32,487 bases of DNA from JBFELO01 sp041552055. Lineage in GTDB: Bacteria > Acidobacteriota > Thermoanaerobaculia > Thermoanaerobaculales > Sulfomarinibacteraceae. This document shows, piece after piece, positions 24,198 to 32,308 of the stretch. Position 1 is the first letter of the stretch. Each line of letters begins with the position of its first letter. A program made the translations under genes and the position numbers. Location of the stretch: assembly GCA_041552055.1 (NCBI GenBank), contig JBFELO010000044.1, positions 1 to 32,487 of the forward strand, given 5' to 3'. A model generated the notes under the pieces. It was not told the DNA's origin. It saw only the letters and a list, made by a program, of their open reading frames with translations, and searched no databases.

Positions 24198-24482
24198 CTA
24201 GCTCCAGTACTCCGGGTCTCCCATTTCCACCACCAACTCCGGCTCGAGCAACTCCACTCTATCTTCCGGCTCGACCAGGTCGTCCAGATCGGTCGCATCC
24301 CAGACCCCGAGCAACGACCGCCACTCCGCTCCCCGCATACGTTCGGTCGCGAGGTCGTGGCTCAGACCGAGGTGGATCAACTGCCGCACGAATTCGCCGA
24401 GGGGGAGGCTGCGCTGCCGGGCGCGCTCCTCGAGGAGCATGACCACCTCGTCACTCAGATCGAAAGAGGTTATGTCGATCAC
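24198..24482 (-). CDS. small ribbon-helix-helix-like protein
   Basis: 94 residues from GTG 24482, which has a GGGGG-rich ribosome site; TTG 24503 would add seven residues. The N-terminal 45 residues (ITSFDLSDEVVMLLEERARQ, then SLPLGEFVRQLIHLGL) have the strand-helix-helix spacing of CopG/Arc-type DNA-binding domains. The C-terminal half is very acidic (DATDLDDLVEPEDRVELLEPEL). Such a layout is seen in antitoxins and small repressors, but no toxin-like gene is beside it. DNA binding is a prediction from pattern only. Confidence 0.6.
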   Translation of the reverse strand: MIDITSFDLSDEVVMLLEERARQRSLPLGEFVRQLIHLGLSHDLATERMRGAEWRSLLGVWDATDLDDLVEPEDRVELLEPELVVEMGDPEYWS

Positions 24483-24844
24483 TGCCCACCCCCATTGCGT
24501 CAAACGTCACCATCCTCGAGGTTGACGGAACGAGCGCTGCCAGTCAAGGCCCCGGGGTGATCGATCCGGTACCTCTGTGGCCCGTGCCACCTTGCGACCC
24601 GTTGCAGGCGCACACATTGCGAACGAATCTGTTGAGAATCGCTCATTCCTATCCCATTGTGTCAGGTTGGCCGCGTTTTCGTACCCACATCAGTTTCCGT
24701 CCACACTCCCGGATGGCCACGATCTCCCGGCCATGAGGTCCATCTGAGTGGATTCAAGGCTTTTGGGCCCTTCCCGGGGGATGTCGTACGGCCAAAGGAA
24801 CGAAAACGGTGGGAGCTCGAGCCGACCCGCCGGCAGAATCTGGG
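24483..24844. other. 362-nt gap without a gene
   Basis: No convincing coding sequence, RNA or repeat. Parts (about 24590-24720) are clearly less GC-rich than the surroundings. Open frames across it on both strands have random composition. On the minus strand it would be the 3' flank of the broken gene at 24845-25439; I see no terminator. Confidence 0.5.
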
Positions 24845-25439
24845 CTACTTCCCCCGACGGCGCACGCGCCAACCGGCCCACAGTGAGTCGAGCGCCTGCA
24901 CGGACAGATCGATCAGACGCCGGAGCCGCAGCCCCGCGTGTCCGGCGGACGACCGCGGTCTGCCGTAGAGAAGCTCGAGCCCCTCCCTGCGCTGCCACAG
25001 GTTGGAGTACACCTTCCCGAGCAACGTGCGGATACGAGACGAGGAGGCCAGCGGGTCCGTGATGTGCACGATGCGGAGCGAGCGTTGATACTCGGGATCG
25101 AATTCCCCCGCAATGAGGGGGCGCAGCATCAGCGCCGGCTCGTCGCCTTCGGCCAGGATCGACACGAGCCTGTCTCCATCTGCGAGGCGACGGGCGAGCT
25201 GCCAGGTCGAGGTGACTTCACCCCGGCTCACGCTGGCCCCGATTCATGGCCACGATCGCTCGAGGAATCGCTGCCACGCCCGGGATTCGAGATCGAAGTC
25301 CTGAACATCGGCCACCATGCGGAACAGCGGATAGGACCGCGGCGCCGAACCATGCAGAGCGATCCCAGTATGACGAGTCCGCAGCCGCACCCACGTACAC
25401 CAGTCTGTTGTGCCGCCGATCAAAGAACTTCTTCCACAC
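24845..25439 (-). pseudogene. broken gene: one frameshift and one in-frame stop
   Basis: Three pieces read as protein on the minus strand. From GTG 25439: WKKFFDRRHNRLVYVGAAAD then SSYWD, reminiscent of the N terminus of some SAM-dependent methyltransferases. In another frame: SYPLFRMVADVQDFDLESRA then WQRFLERSWP, ended by TGA at 25244-25246. In that same frame after the stop: TSTWQLARRLADGDRLVSIL then AEGDEPALMLRPLIAGEFDP to a TAG at 24845. The last piece has strong third-position GC and vaguely resembles a TIR domain. So at least one frameshift near 25360 and one nonsense codon break the gene, and the mismatch of the two halves suggests an internal deletion or fusion. It follows the flippase by 43 nt at the downstream end of the polysaccharide operon. 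Sequencing error remains possible. Both domain resemblances are weak. Confidence 0.55.
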
Positions 25440-25482
25440 CGCGCCGTCGTCAGATTCGATCCGTGCGCGCTCCCCAATTCCT

Positions 25483-26940
25483 CTACCTACCGATCGACCG
25501 TACCGACCGCAGAATCAGCTTCCATCCGTTGGGGATCAACACAGCCGACAGCCCGACACTCGCCGCGACACCAATGATCAGAGGGACAATCCAATGCCCA
25601 TCCGTGCGAGCACCGAGAGAGAGTTGGTCGGTCGCGAGGAGGCCAAGTCCAGCTACAAGAAAAACAGCGAGAATGCGCACGAGAATCGACGAGATGGATC
25701 GCGGCCCCGTGTCCAACAGCCGCGCGACAAGCAGGAAATGGGCTGGAGTCGACGCCACGACCGCGACCGTATAACCCGCCGCCACTCCTGTGACGCCCCA
25801 CTGCAAACCAGTGATGAATCCTACGGCGTTCAGTCCCAGAGCAATCAAAGTCCATTTGAAAGACAAATCCGGCCGACCAAGACCATTGAATAGCGGAGGA
25901 GAAAGGCTCATCATAACCTGTATAGAGGCCACGACACAGAGCAGCTGAAATGGGATAACAATCCTCATCCATTTTGCGCCGAGTACCCACGGGATAATCC
26001 ACGGTGAAAAGAAGCATAGAACACCAACGACGGGAATACACACGACCGCCAATCCACTCAACGTCTCGAGATACGCCCTTCTGGCGACCGCTTTGTCTCT
26101 CTGGACTTTTGCGAACGCCGGGAAGGCCACGTTCGCCAATGGTCGCGCGAGATACTGCAGTGGACCGGCCACCCCCTGGTACGCGAACGAGTAAATGCCC
26201 AGCGACTGGGCGCCCAGGAACTTACCGACCAGGAGGTTGTCCAGATTCCTGTTGAAGTAATTGACCAGTCGGGCTCCGACGAGGCTTCGCGAATATCTCC
26301 AGAGTTGTGTCACGGCCAGCCACGAGATCTTCCCACCCGGCCGCCATGAAGCCTTCAGGATCATCCACATCGAAGCGCTCGACACCCTCAGGAGACGATC
26401 CACGACGAGGGCCCAGACGCCGAGACCGCCCACCGCAGCACCTATCCCGCCTAACCCACCGATCAGGGTGGAGGCGATTCTCCTGACTCCTAGCGTCCGG
26501 AAGTCCATGTCACGCTGGAAGGTGGCGCGGTACACGGCATCCGGAAATCCGAGGACGAGGCTGATCCCAAGCACACGAACGATCGGAACGACCTCTTCAC
26601 TCCCGTAGAACTTGCCCACCGCCGGCGCGCCAACGACAAACAACAACGCCGCACAACACGACGCCAGCGCGACGCACCAGAACACCGTCGTGCGGTGATC
26701 ATGGGTAAGCTCCCTGCGCTGCACCAGCGCCGCGCCGAAGCCCAGGTCGAGAATGTTCTCCGCGAAGGACAGGAAGACGACGACCATCGCGACGAGGCCG
26801 AAATCCTCCGGTGCCAGCAGTCGGGCAAGAATGATCCGGAGCCCGAGATGAAGGAGTTGGCCCAGGAACTGCGTAGACAGTCCCCAGGCCACCCCGCGGG
26901 TGCTCATTGTGAGCAGGCTCTCGCTCTCTGGAGTCGACAT
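25483..26940 (-). CDS. polysaccharide flippase (Wzx/WzxC-like, MOP superfamily)
   Basis: 485 residues from ATG 26940 (MSTPESES); ATG 27015 would add 25 polar residues. About 12 hydrophobic segments, with the family opening RGVAWGLSTQFLGQLLHLGL then RIILARLLAPEDFGLVAMV, the loop LDLGFGAALVQRRELTHDH and NLDNLLVGKFLGAQSLGIYS. It exports lipid-linked oligosaccharide units across the inner membrane. The gene is compositionally uneven: the first ~70 codons have roughly 85% G/C at third positions, whereas around 25800-26050 it is close to 50% (hand counts), suggesting a mosaic gene or acquisition of the 3' half. It follows the nucleotide-sugar dehydrogenase. Confidence 0.88.
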   Translation of the reverse strand: MSTPESESLLTMSTRGVAWGLSTQFLGQLLHLGLRIILARLLAPEDFGLVAMVVVFLSFAENILDLGFGAALVQRRELTHDHRTTVFWCVALASCCAALLFVVGAPAVGKFYGSEEVVPIVRVLGISLVLGFPDAVYRATFQRDMDFRTLGVRRIASTLIGGLGGIGAAVGGLGVWALVVDRLLRVSSASMWMILKASWRPGGKISWLAVTQLWRYSRSLVGARLVNYFNRNLDNLLVGKFLGAQSLGIYSFAYQGVAGPLQYLARPLANVAFPAFAKVQRDKAVARRAYLETLSGLAVVCIPVVGVLCFFSPWIIPWVLGAKWMRIVIPFQLLCVVASIQVMMSLSPPLFNGLGRPDLSFKWTLIALGLNAVGFITGLQWGVTGVAAGYTVAVVASTPAHFLLVARLLDTGPRSISSILVRILAVFLVAGLGLLATDQLSLGARTDGHWIVPLIIGVAASVGLSAVLIPNGWKLILRSVRSIGR

Positions 26941-27057
26941 GTCGTTCAAACGCGACGGTTTCGCTGCCTGGGCCAGGATGTTCCTGATCGTGCTGGCCCG
27001 ATGACTTCTGAGCATCCAGTTACGAACGGCGTGGGTGACGGCACGGGTGTCTGCGGC

Positions 27058-28440
27058 TCATGCCCTGTGAACCGAGCCGTCGCGCGGCCGGAGTGTGCCC
27101 CGTGTGTCCAGGATGAGCGAGGCATGGTTCAGCACGAGGTCGTAGTCCACGTCGCGGTGGTGGGTCACGAGGAGAACGACGTCAACCGCCTCCAGCGCAC
27201 TCACGGTCAGATCGACCGATTGCATGGCCGGTAAATCAGGCCAGCTGCGCATCCTGGGCGCGACCGGTATGTGGGGGTCGTGGTAGCTCACCTCGGCACC
27301 GAGCCCGAGGAGGCGGTCGATGATCTCGAACGCCGGGCTCTCACGCGGGTCGTCGATGTTCGGTTTGTAGGCGAGGCCGAGGACCAGAGCCTTCGATCCG
27401 TTCACCGGCTTGCCCTGTCCGTTCAGAGCGAGGGTGAGTTTCTCGATGATGTATGCCGGCATCCGGGTGTTGATTTCCCCGGCGAGTTCTATGAACTTCG
27501 ACGTCACCCCGTACTCGCGGGCCTTCCACGAAAGGTAGAACGGATCGATCGGAATACAGTGGCCGCCCCACCCGGGGCCGGGGTCGAAGCGCATGAAGCC
27601 GAAAGGCTTGGTCTCGGCGGCATCGAGAACCTCCCACATGTCGACGTTCATCCGGTCGAACACCAACTTGAGCTCGTTGACAAGCGCGATATTGACCGCG
27701 CGGAAGATGTTCTCCATGAGCTTTGCGGCCTCGGCCACCCGCGCCGACGAGACGCGCACGGTTGCGTCGACCACCTGGCCGTACAACGCCTGGGCCAGGT
27801 CTCCCGAAATCTCGTCGACGCCCCCCACCACCTTCGGAATGTTGCTGGTGCCCCACGCCGGGTTGCCGGGGTCCTCGCGCTCCGGGGAGAAGGCGAGGAA
27901 GAAGTCGGAGCCGCACCTCATGATGCCGGCTGGTGCCCGCCCGCCGGCCGACCGGTCGGTCCCACCGGCGCCGCGTCGGTCACAGCGGCCCTCGAGGATC
28001 GGGAGCAGGAGCTCGCCAGTCGTGCCCGGATATGTCGTGGATTCGAGGACCACGAGCTGGCCGGGGCGGAGCCGTTCACGGACCTGGAACGCGGCACGCC
28101 GTACGTATGTCATGTCCGGCTCGCGCTGCTTCGTCAGCGGCGTCGGCACACAGATCAAGATCGCGTCCGGCTCGTCGAGTCGCGCAAAGTCGGTCGTCGC
28201 CGCGAGCCTGCCCGACGCGATCGCCGATCGCACACGGTCGCTCTCCAGGTGCCGGATGTAGCACTCGCCACTCCCGAGCGACTCCACCTTGCTGGCGTCG
28301 AGGTCGAAGCCGAGCACCGAGAAGCCGCGCTCGGCAAACGTCAGTGCGAGCGGCAGCCCCACGTAGCCCAGGCCGATGACGCCCACCGTGGCGCTCCGAT
28401 CCTGGAACCTTTCGAGTAACGCCTCGTCATTGTCGTGCAC
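27058..28440 (-). CDS. nucleotide-sugar 6-dehydrogenase (UDP-GlcNAc/UDP-Glc dehydrogenase family)
   Basis: 460 residues from GTG 28440, preceded by GAGGA. Seen: Rossmann motif VIGLGYVGLPLA (20-31), ICVPTPL, VVLESTTYPGTT, FSPEREDPGN, the central helix AKLMENIFRAVNIALVNELK and the catalytic loop GPGWGGHCIPIDPFY with nucleophile C295, then LGLAYKPNIDDPRESPA. These match NAD-dependent enzymes that oxidise C6 of UDP-hexoses to uronic acids (WbpA-like rather than short UDP-Glc dehydrogenases, from GHCIPIDP). Residues ~151-175 (GRCDRRGAGGTDRSAGGRAP...) form an extra Gly/Arg-rich insert not expected in the family. The product would feed the epimerase and the polysaccharide made here. Confidence 0.92.
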   Translation of the reverse strand: MHDNDEALLERFQDRSATVGVIGLGYVGLPLALTFAERGFSVLGFDLDASKVESLGSGECYIRHLESDRVRSAIASGRLAATTDFARLDEPDAILICVPTPLTKQREPDMTYVRRAAFQVRERLRPGQLVVLESTTYPGTTGELLLPILEGRCDRRGAGGTDRSAGGRAPAGIMRCGSDFFLAFSPEREDPGNPAWGTSNIPKVVGGVDEISGDLAQALYGQVVDATVRVSSARVAEAAKLMENIFRAVNIALVNELKLVFDRMNVDMWEVLDAAETKPFGFMRFDPGPGWGGHCIPIDPFYLSWKAREYGVTSKFIELAGEINTRMPAYIIEKLTLALNGQGKPVNGSKALVLGLAYKPNIDDPRESPAFEIIDRLLGLGAEVSYHDPHIPVAPRMRSWPDLPAMQSVDLTVSALEAVDVVLLVTHHRDVDYDLVLNHASLILDTRGTLRPRDGSVHRA

Positions 28441-28539
28441 GGTTCGTTTTCCTCTTCTGATGCCTCGCGTTGCGCATCGTCCGAGACGGCTCGGTTCGCG
28501 ACCGCCGCCCCGGGGGCTTGATCAATGAACGCAGCCCGT

Positions 28540-28968
28540 TCACTTCGACGGGGTCAGACCCTGGATCGTCGCCGTCAACATCCGCGCGATTTCGTCCGCC
28601 TGGCGGATATGGTTCATGACGTCGAGTCCCGAGACCAGGCTCGACCGGTGGAGTAGCCGAAGCCAAAACAGCGTCTGCCTCGCAGACTTCAAGGCTGCGC
28701 GAAGGGAGACCAGGGCCTCGCCTCGGTCCCCTCCCGCGACAGACTCCTCGACGGCGGCTCCGATGCCGGCCCCGCTGTCGAGGAGTTGCCTCGAGACGAC
28801 GAATTCACCGCAACTCTCGAGCACGCTGCACAGTTCGACAATCGCGAGCGCGAAAGAGAAGCTCTTGCTGCGGAGCTGGTCGATTCCACGCCCGTCCGTA
28901 CCGCCGTCACGACCGCCGGCGTCGGGGGGCGGGGTCGGTGACGGCTGCCCTGGGCTTTGTTCACTCAT
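28540..28968 (-). CDS. four-helix bundle protein (TIGR02436/S23-like)
   Basis: 142 residues from ATG 28968 with AGGAG 8 nt upstream. A disordered Pro/Gly-rich N terminus (~1-35) is followed by four amphipathic helices: FSFALAIVELCSVLESCG, VVSRQLLDSGAGIGAAVEES, RGEALVSLRAALKSARQTLFWLRLL and LDVMNHIRQADEIARMLTAT. The spacing matches the four-helix-bundle family first found in 23S rRNA intervening sequences and common as lone genes near polysaccharide loci. A pentameric bundle is known for relatives; the function is unknown. It sits between the Wzz-BY-kinase and the dehydrogenase on the same strand, so it is probably co-expressed with them. Confidence 0.8.
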   Translation of the reverse strand: MSEQSPGQPSPTPPPDAGGRDGGTDGRGIDQLRSKSFSFALAIVELCSVLESCGEFVVSRQLLDSGAGIGAAVEESVAGGDRGEALVSLRAALKSARQTLFWLRLLHRSSLVSGLDVMNHIRQADEIARMLTATIQGLTPSK

Positions 28969-29103
28969 GCCACGCTCTCCTGTTCCCGATCAGGCACACA
29001 CCACCGCTTCACGCCGTCGTCTGCCGGGGCCGAATACACAATCCCGTCGCTTGAAGTTCGCCACCTTCTTCGAATCCCGGCGCTGACTCGATTGGCGCAC
29101 GAT

Positions 29104-31248
29104 CTACCCCGCCTTCGCACGGCCTTCCTTCGCGCCTCCTCTGGTCGGCCTGTCACCGTAGTGGTAGTACGAGTAGTAACCCGAGTAGTAGTATGCGTCG
29201 CGTTCGAGATCGACCTTGTTGAGCAGCACGCCGGCGAGACGGACACCGGTGCGTGACAGCAGGCGCATCGCTTTTTGCACCGGCTGCCGCTTGGGTCCCG
29301 CGTACTGCACCACCAGCAGCACCATGTCCACCAGCCGCGCACACATGACCGGATCGGTCACCGTGGCAGTCGGCGGCGTGTCGATGACAACCCACTCGTG
29401 CATGGCTCGAGCGTCCTCCAGCAGGTCACGGAAGCTCGCCTTGCCGAACAGCTCCGGCGGATTGGGGGGCAACGGACCCGACGTGATGACGTCGAGATTC
29501 GGGACCTCGGCCAATGTGTGCATCACCTCCGACGCCGCGCGCTCGCCGAGCACCACCGACGTGAGCCCGCGCACGTTGTTGGCCCCGACCAGCTGGTGGA
29601 CGCGGGGCCTGCGGAGATCCGCGTCGATCATCAGCACTCTGCTGCCCCCGGTCGCCAAAACCTTTGCCAGGTTGAACGCGACCGTGGTCTTCCCCTCCTC
29701 CGGCACCGCCGAGGTGACCATCATCACCTGGCAGCCGTCGCCACGGGCCGCCAGCAGAAGGGCGGTGCGCAGCGACTGGAACGCTTCTCGAAGCACCTGT
29801 GCCGTGTCCTCCGTCAAGGTGGGCAGGGCGGACAGAACCTCCAGTCCCAGATACCCCTCCACCTGATCCGGGGTGCGAAGACTCTGGTCGAGGAAGTCGA
29901 GAAACACTACGAGACCGACCCCGAAGAGCAGTCCGAAAAGCCCCGAGAGGATCAGGCTACGCCTGAGGTTCGGGCTGTACGGTCCTGCCGGCGGACGTGC
30001 CGGCTCGATCACACGCACGTTGTTGGCAGCCGCCGTCGACGAGATATCGGCTTCTTTCAAACGCGCCAACATGTCCTCGAGGAAACCCTTGTTCTGCTCG
30101 TACTCGCGCTGGAGGCGGTCGTGCTCGAGACGTTGCTTGCTGAGCTCGATCGACTCGTCACGCAGTGCCTCGATGTTGTCGTACAGCGCCTGCTCGCGAC
30201 GCCGCGCGATGTCGTAGTCCGTCTGAATCGAAGTACCTATGTTTTCGATCTGCTCCTGGACGCGGGCATCAACGCCGGCGATCCGCGAGCGCAGCTCCTG
30301 GATCGTGGGATGTCCCTCCTTGAGCGTCCTGAGCTTGTCCGACAGCTCCACCTCCAGGTCGTAGCGCTGCTGCCGAAGGCTCTGGATCGTGGCGTCCTGC
30401 AGGATCTCCGGAAATCCGGTCTCCGACAGGTCCGACGCGCGCAGCTGGCGAAGAGCGGCGTGCTTGGTCTCGACCCGAATCCTATCGGCCTTGGCGGCGC
30501 CGTACTCCCTGGTCAGAGTGTCGACCTGCTCCTGGATCACGTTCTCGTCCTGGTCCGCAAAAAGGTACGAGTCCTCACGCTCCTGGAATCTCATCAACCG
30601 CTGCTCCGACGCGGCGAGCTGCCCTCGCAGCGGGTCGAGTCTCGACTGGATCACCTCGTACACCTGCCGGGTACGCTCCAAGCTGGACTCGATGTTGGCG
30701 GCAACGAACTCCTCGACGTAGATGTTGAGCCACTCGGCAACGGTGTCCGGATCCCGTCCGGTCATCGATACCCGGATCACGAACGAGTCCTTGACGGGCT
30801 CGGCGCCGATCCGGCTCATCAGCGCTCCGGCCGCATCTTCACCGGAGAACTCCGGGTGGGCATCAAGTCCGAGCCGGTCGACCACTCGCTGGGCAAGCGA
30901 ACGCGTCTGGAGCACCTGGATCTGGTCCGCGATGAACCGATCCATCTGCCACCAGCTCATCCACATGTCGAGCTGGTTCTGCGTCAGCTGCGGTGCTGGA
31001 TGAAGGGTGATCTTGCTCTCCGCGCGGTACAGCTTGGGTCGGGTCATCGACCACGCGGCAGTCAGCACTACGGTCGCGGCCGGCACTCCGACGACCAGCC
31101 ACTTGTGCGCCCACACGAGGTGGGCGTAGTCCATCACGTTGAGCTCGGGCTCGGGCTCCTCGACCCACACCGCGTCCCGTGGCATGACCTGGAGGTGCGG
31201 CGGACGCGGCCTTTGGGGTGGTGTCGGGTCGTGGGGGTCGTGGTTCAT
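29104..31248 (-). CDS. Wzz/BY-kinase polysaccharide co-polymerase and tyrosine autokinase
   Basis: 714 residues from ATG 31248 with GGAG 9 nt upstream; an open frame beginning at 31398 overlaps the epimerase and is rejected. The N-terminal Wzz domain has a membrane helix (~40-62, HKWLVVGVPAATVVLTAAW), a long periplasmic coiled-coil and a second helix (~428-450, SLILSGLFGLLFGVGLVVFL). The cytoplasmic kinase has Walker A VPEEGKTT (K520), Walker A' VLMIDADLRRP and Walker B WVVIDTPP. The C terminus carries eight tyrosines (686-697, AYYYSGYYSYYHY), the autophosphorylation cluster. It controls chain length and export of capsule or exopolysaccharide. It starts 25 nt after the epimerase stop, so they form one operon. 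Confidence 0.95.
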   Translation of the reverse strand: MNHDPHDPTPPQRPRPPHLQVMPRDAVWVEEPEPELNVMDYAHLVWAHKWLVVGVPAATVVLTAAWSMTRPKLYRAESKITLHPAPQLTQNQLDMWMSWWQMDRFIADQIQVLQTRSLAQRVVDRLGLDAHPEFSGEDAAGALMSRIGAEPVKDSFVIRVSMTGRDPDTVAEWLNIYVEEFVAANIESSLERTRQVYEVIQSRLDPLRGQLAASEQRLMRFQEREDSYLFADQDENVIQEQVDTLTREYGAAKADRIRVETKHAALRQLRASDLSETGFPEILQDATIQSLRQQRYDLEVELSDKLRTLKEGHPTIQELRSRIAGVDARVQEQIENIGTSIQTDYDIARRREQALYDNIEALRDESIELSKQRLEHDRLQREYEQNKGFLEDMLARLKEADISSTAAANNVRVIEPARPPAGPYSPNLRRSLILSGLFGLLFGVGLVVFLDFLDQSLRTPDQVEGYLGLEVLSALPTLTEDTAQVLREAFQSLRTALLLAARGDGCQVMMVTSAVPEEGKTTVAFNLAKVLATGGSRVLMIDADLRRPRVHQLVGANNVRGLTSVVLGERAASEVMHTLAEVPNLDVITSGPLPPNPPELFGKASFRDLLEDARAMHEWVVIDTPPTATVTDPVMCARLVDMVLLVVQYAGPKRQPVQKAMRLLSRTGVRLAGVLLNKVDLERDAYYYSGYYSYYHYGDRPTRGGAKEGRAKAG

Positions 31249-31273
31249 GTCACGGACTCCACTCTCGATCCGG

Positions 31274-32308
31274 TCAGACGTGGTAGAAGTCTCGATACCA
31301 CTCGACGAACTTCTTGACGCCCGTCTCGATCGGCGTGGACGGGCGGTAGTCGACGTCCTCGACAAGGGCTGAGACGTCGGCGTACGTGTCTGGCACATCC
31401 CCCGGCTGCATCGGCAGCAGGTTCTTTTGCGCGGTCAGCCCGACACAGTCTTCGATCACCTCGATGTAACGACTCAGTTCCACGGGTTCGCTGTTGCCTA
31501 TGTTGTACACCCGCCAAGGCGCACAGCTGGTCCCCGGATTGGGACGGTCGCTGTTCCAGCTCTGGTCGGACTCCGGGATGAGGTCCATCGCCCGCACGAC
31601 GCCCTCGATGATGTCATCGATGAAGGTGAAGTCGCGTCGATGATTGCCGTAGTTGTACACATCGATCGGCTCGCCCGCGAGGATCTGCCGAGTGAACTTG
31701 AACAACGCCATGTCGGGGCGTCCCCACGGGCCGTATACCGTGAAAAAACGCAGTCCCGTGCACGGCAAACCGTACAGATGGGCGTAGGTGTGGGCCATCA
31801 GCTCGTTGGCTTTCTTGGTGGCCGCATACAGCGAGACCGGGTGGTCCACGTTGTGGTGGACCGAAAACGGCATCGCGGTATTCGCCCCATACACCGAACT
31901 CGACGAGGCGTACACCAGGTGTCCGACGCTCGAGTGGCGGCACCCCTCGAGCACGTGCAGAAAGCCAACCACGTTGGTGTCGACATAGGTGTGGGGGTTG
32001 TCGATCGAGTACCGGACGCCGGCCTGCGCGGCGAGATGAACCACCCGACTGAAGCTATTCGCCTTGAAGAGCGCCTCCATGCCGAGCCGGTTGGCCAGGT
32101 CGAGCTTGTGGAACTCGAAACCCCGGCATGGCCGCAGCAGGTCGAGGCGGGCCTGTTTCAACGACACGTCGTAGTAGTCGTTGAGATTGTCAACGCCGAC
32201 CACCTTGTGGCCGGCGTCGAGAAGCCGTGACGCCAGGTGGAATCCGATGAAGCCGGCAGCACCGGTAACCAGCACCGGGTTTCCCGACGTGGGAGAGGAT
32301 GTCCTCAT
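31274..32308 (-). CDS. NAD-dependent sugar-nucleotide 4-epimerase (UDP-glucuronate epimerase-like)
   Basis: 344 residues from ATG 32308; TTG 32311 directly before it is possible, and GGAGG lies 13 or 10 nt upstream. Extended SDR features: GAAGFIGFHLA (16-26), VDNLNDYYDVSLKQARL, HLAAQAGVRYSIDNP, the catalytic region YASSSSVYG with S135-S138, and YAATKKANE (Y161, K165), then RFFTVYGPWGRPDMALFKF. NLNDYYD...KQARL and GPWGRPDMA are typical of UDP-glucuronate 4-epimerases (Cap1J/WbpP type), which fit the neighbouring dehydrogenase. It is the first gene of the visible polysaccharide operon; the promoter would lie in 32309-32487 or outside the window. Confidence 0.92.
   Translation of the reverse strand: MRTSSPTSGNPVLVTGAAGFIGFHLASRLLDAGHKVVGVDNLNDYYDVSLKQARLDLLRPCRGFEFHKLDLANRLGMEALFKANSFSRVVHLAAQAGVRYSIDNPHTYVDTNVVGFLHVLEGCRHSSVGHLVYASSSSVYGANTAMPFSVHHNVDHPVSLYAATKKANELMAHTYAHLYGLPCTGLRFFTVYGPWGRPDMALFKFTRQILAGEPIDVYNYGNHRRDFTFIDDIIEGVVRAMDLIPESDQSWNSDRPNPGTSCAPWRVYNIGNSEPVELSRYIEVIEDCVGLTAQKNLLPMQPGDVPDTYADVSALVEDVDYRPSTPIETGVKKFVEWYRDFYHV

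Noticed and set aside
24690..24998. Minus-strand frame with GRLELPPF, resembling tRNA-derived artefacts
   Set aside because: I looked for a tRNA T-arm here, but the stem bases do not pair and no cloverleaf can be drawn.
27271..28419. 382-residue plus-strand frame
   Set aside because: Shadow of the nucleotide-sugar dehydrogenase.
28965..29103. Possible small gene between the BY-kinase and the four-helix protein, its stop overlapping the next ATG
   Set aside because: No start with a ribosome site in the gap, and its upstream part is antisense-frame sequence within the kinase gene.
29275..31317. 680-residue plus-strand open frame
   Set aside because: Shadow of the Wzz-BY-kinase gene, which has all expected motifs on the other strand.
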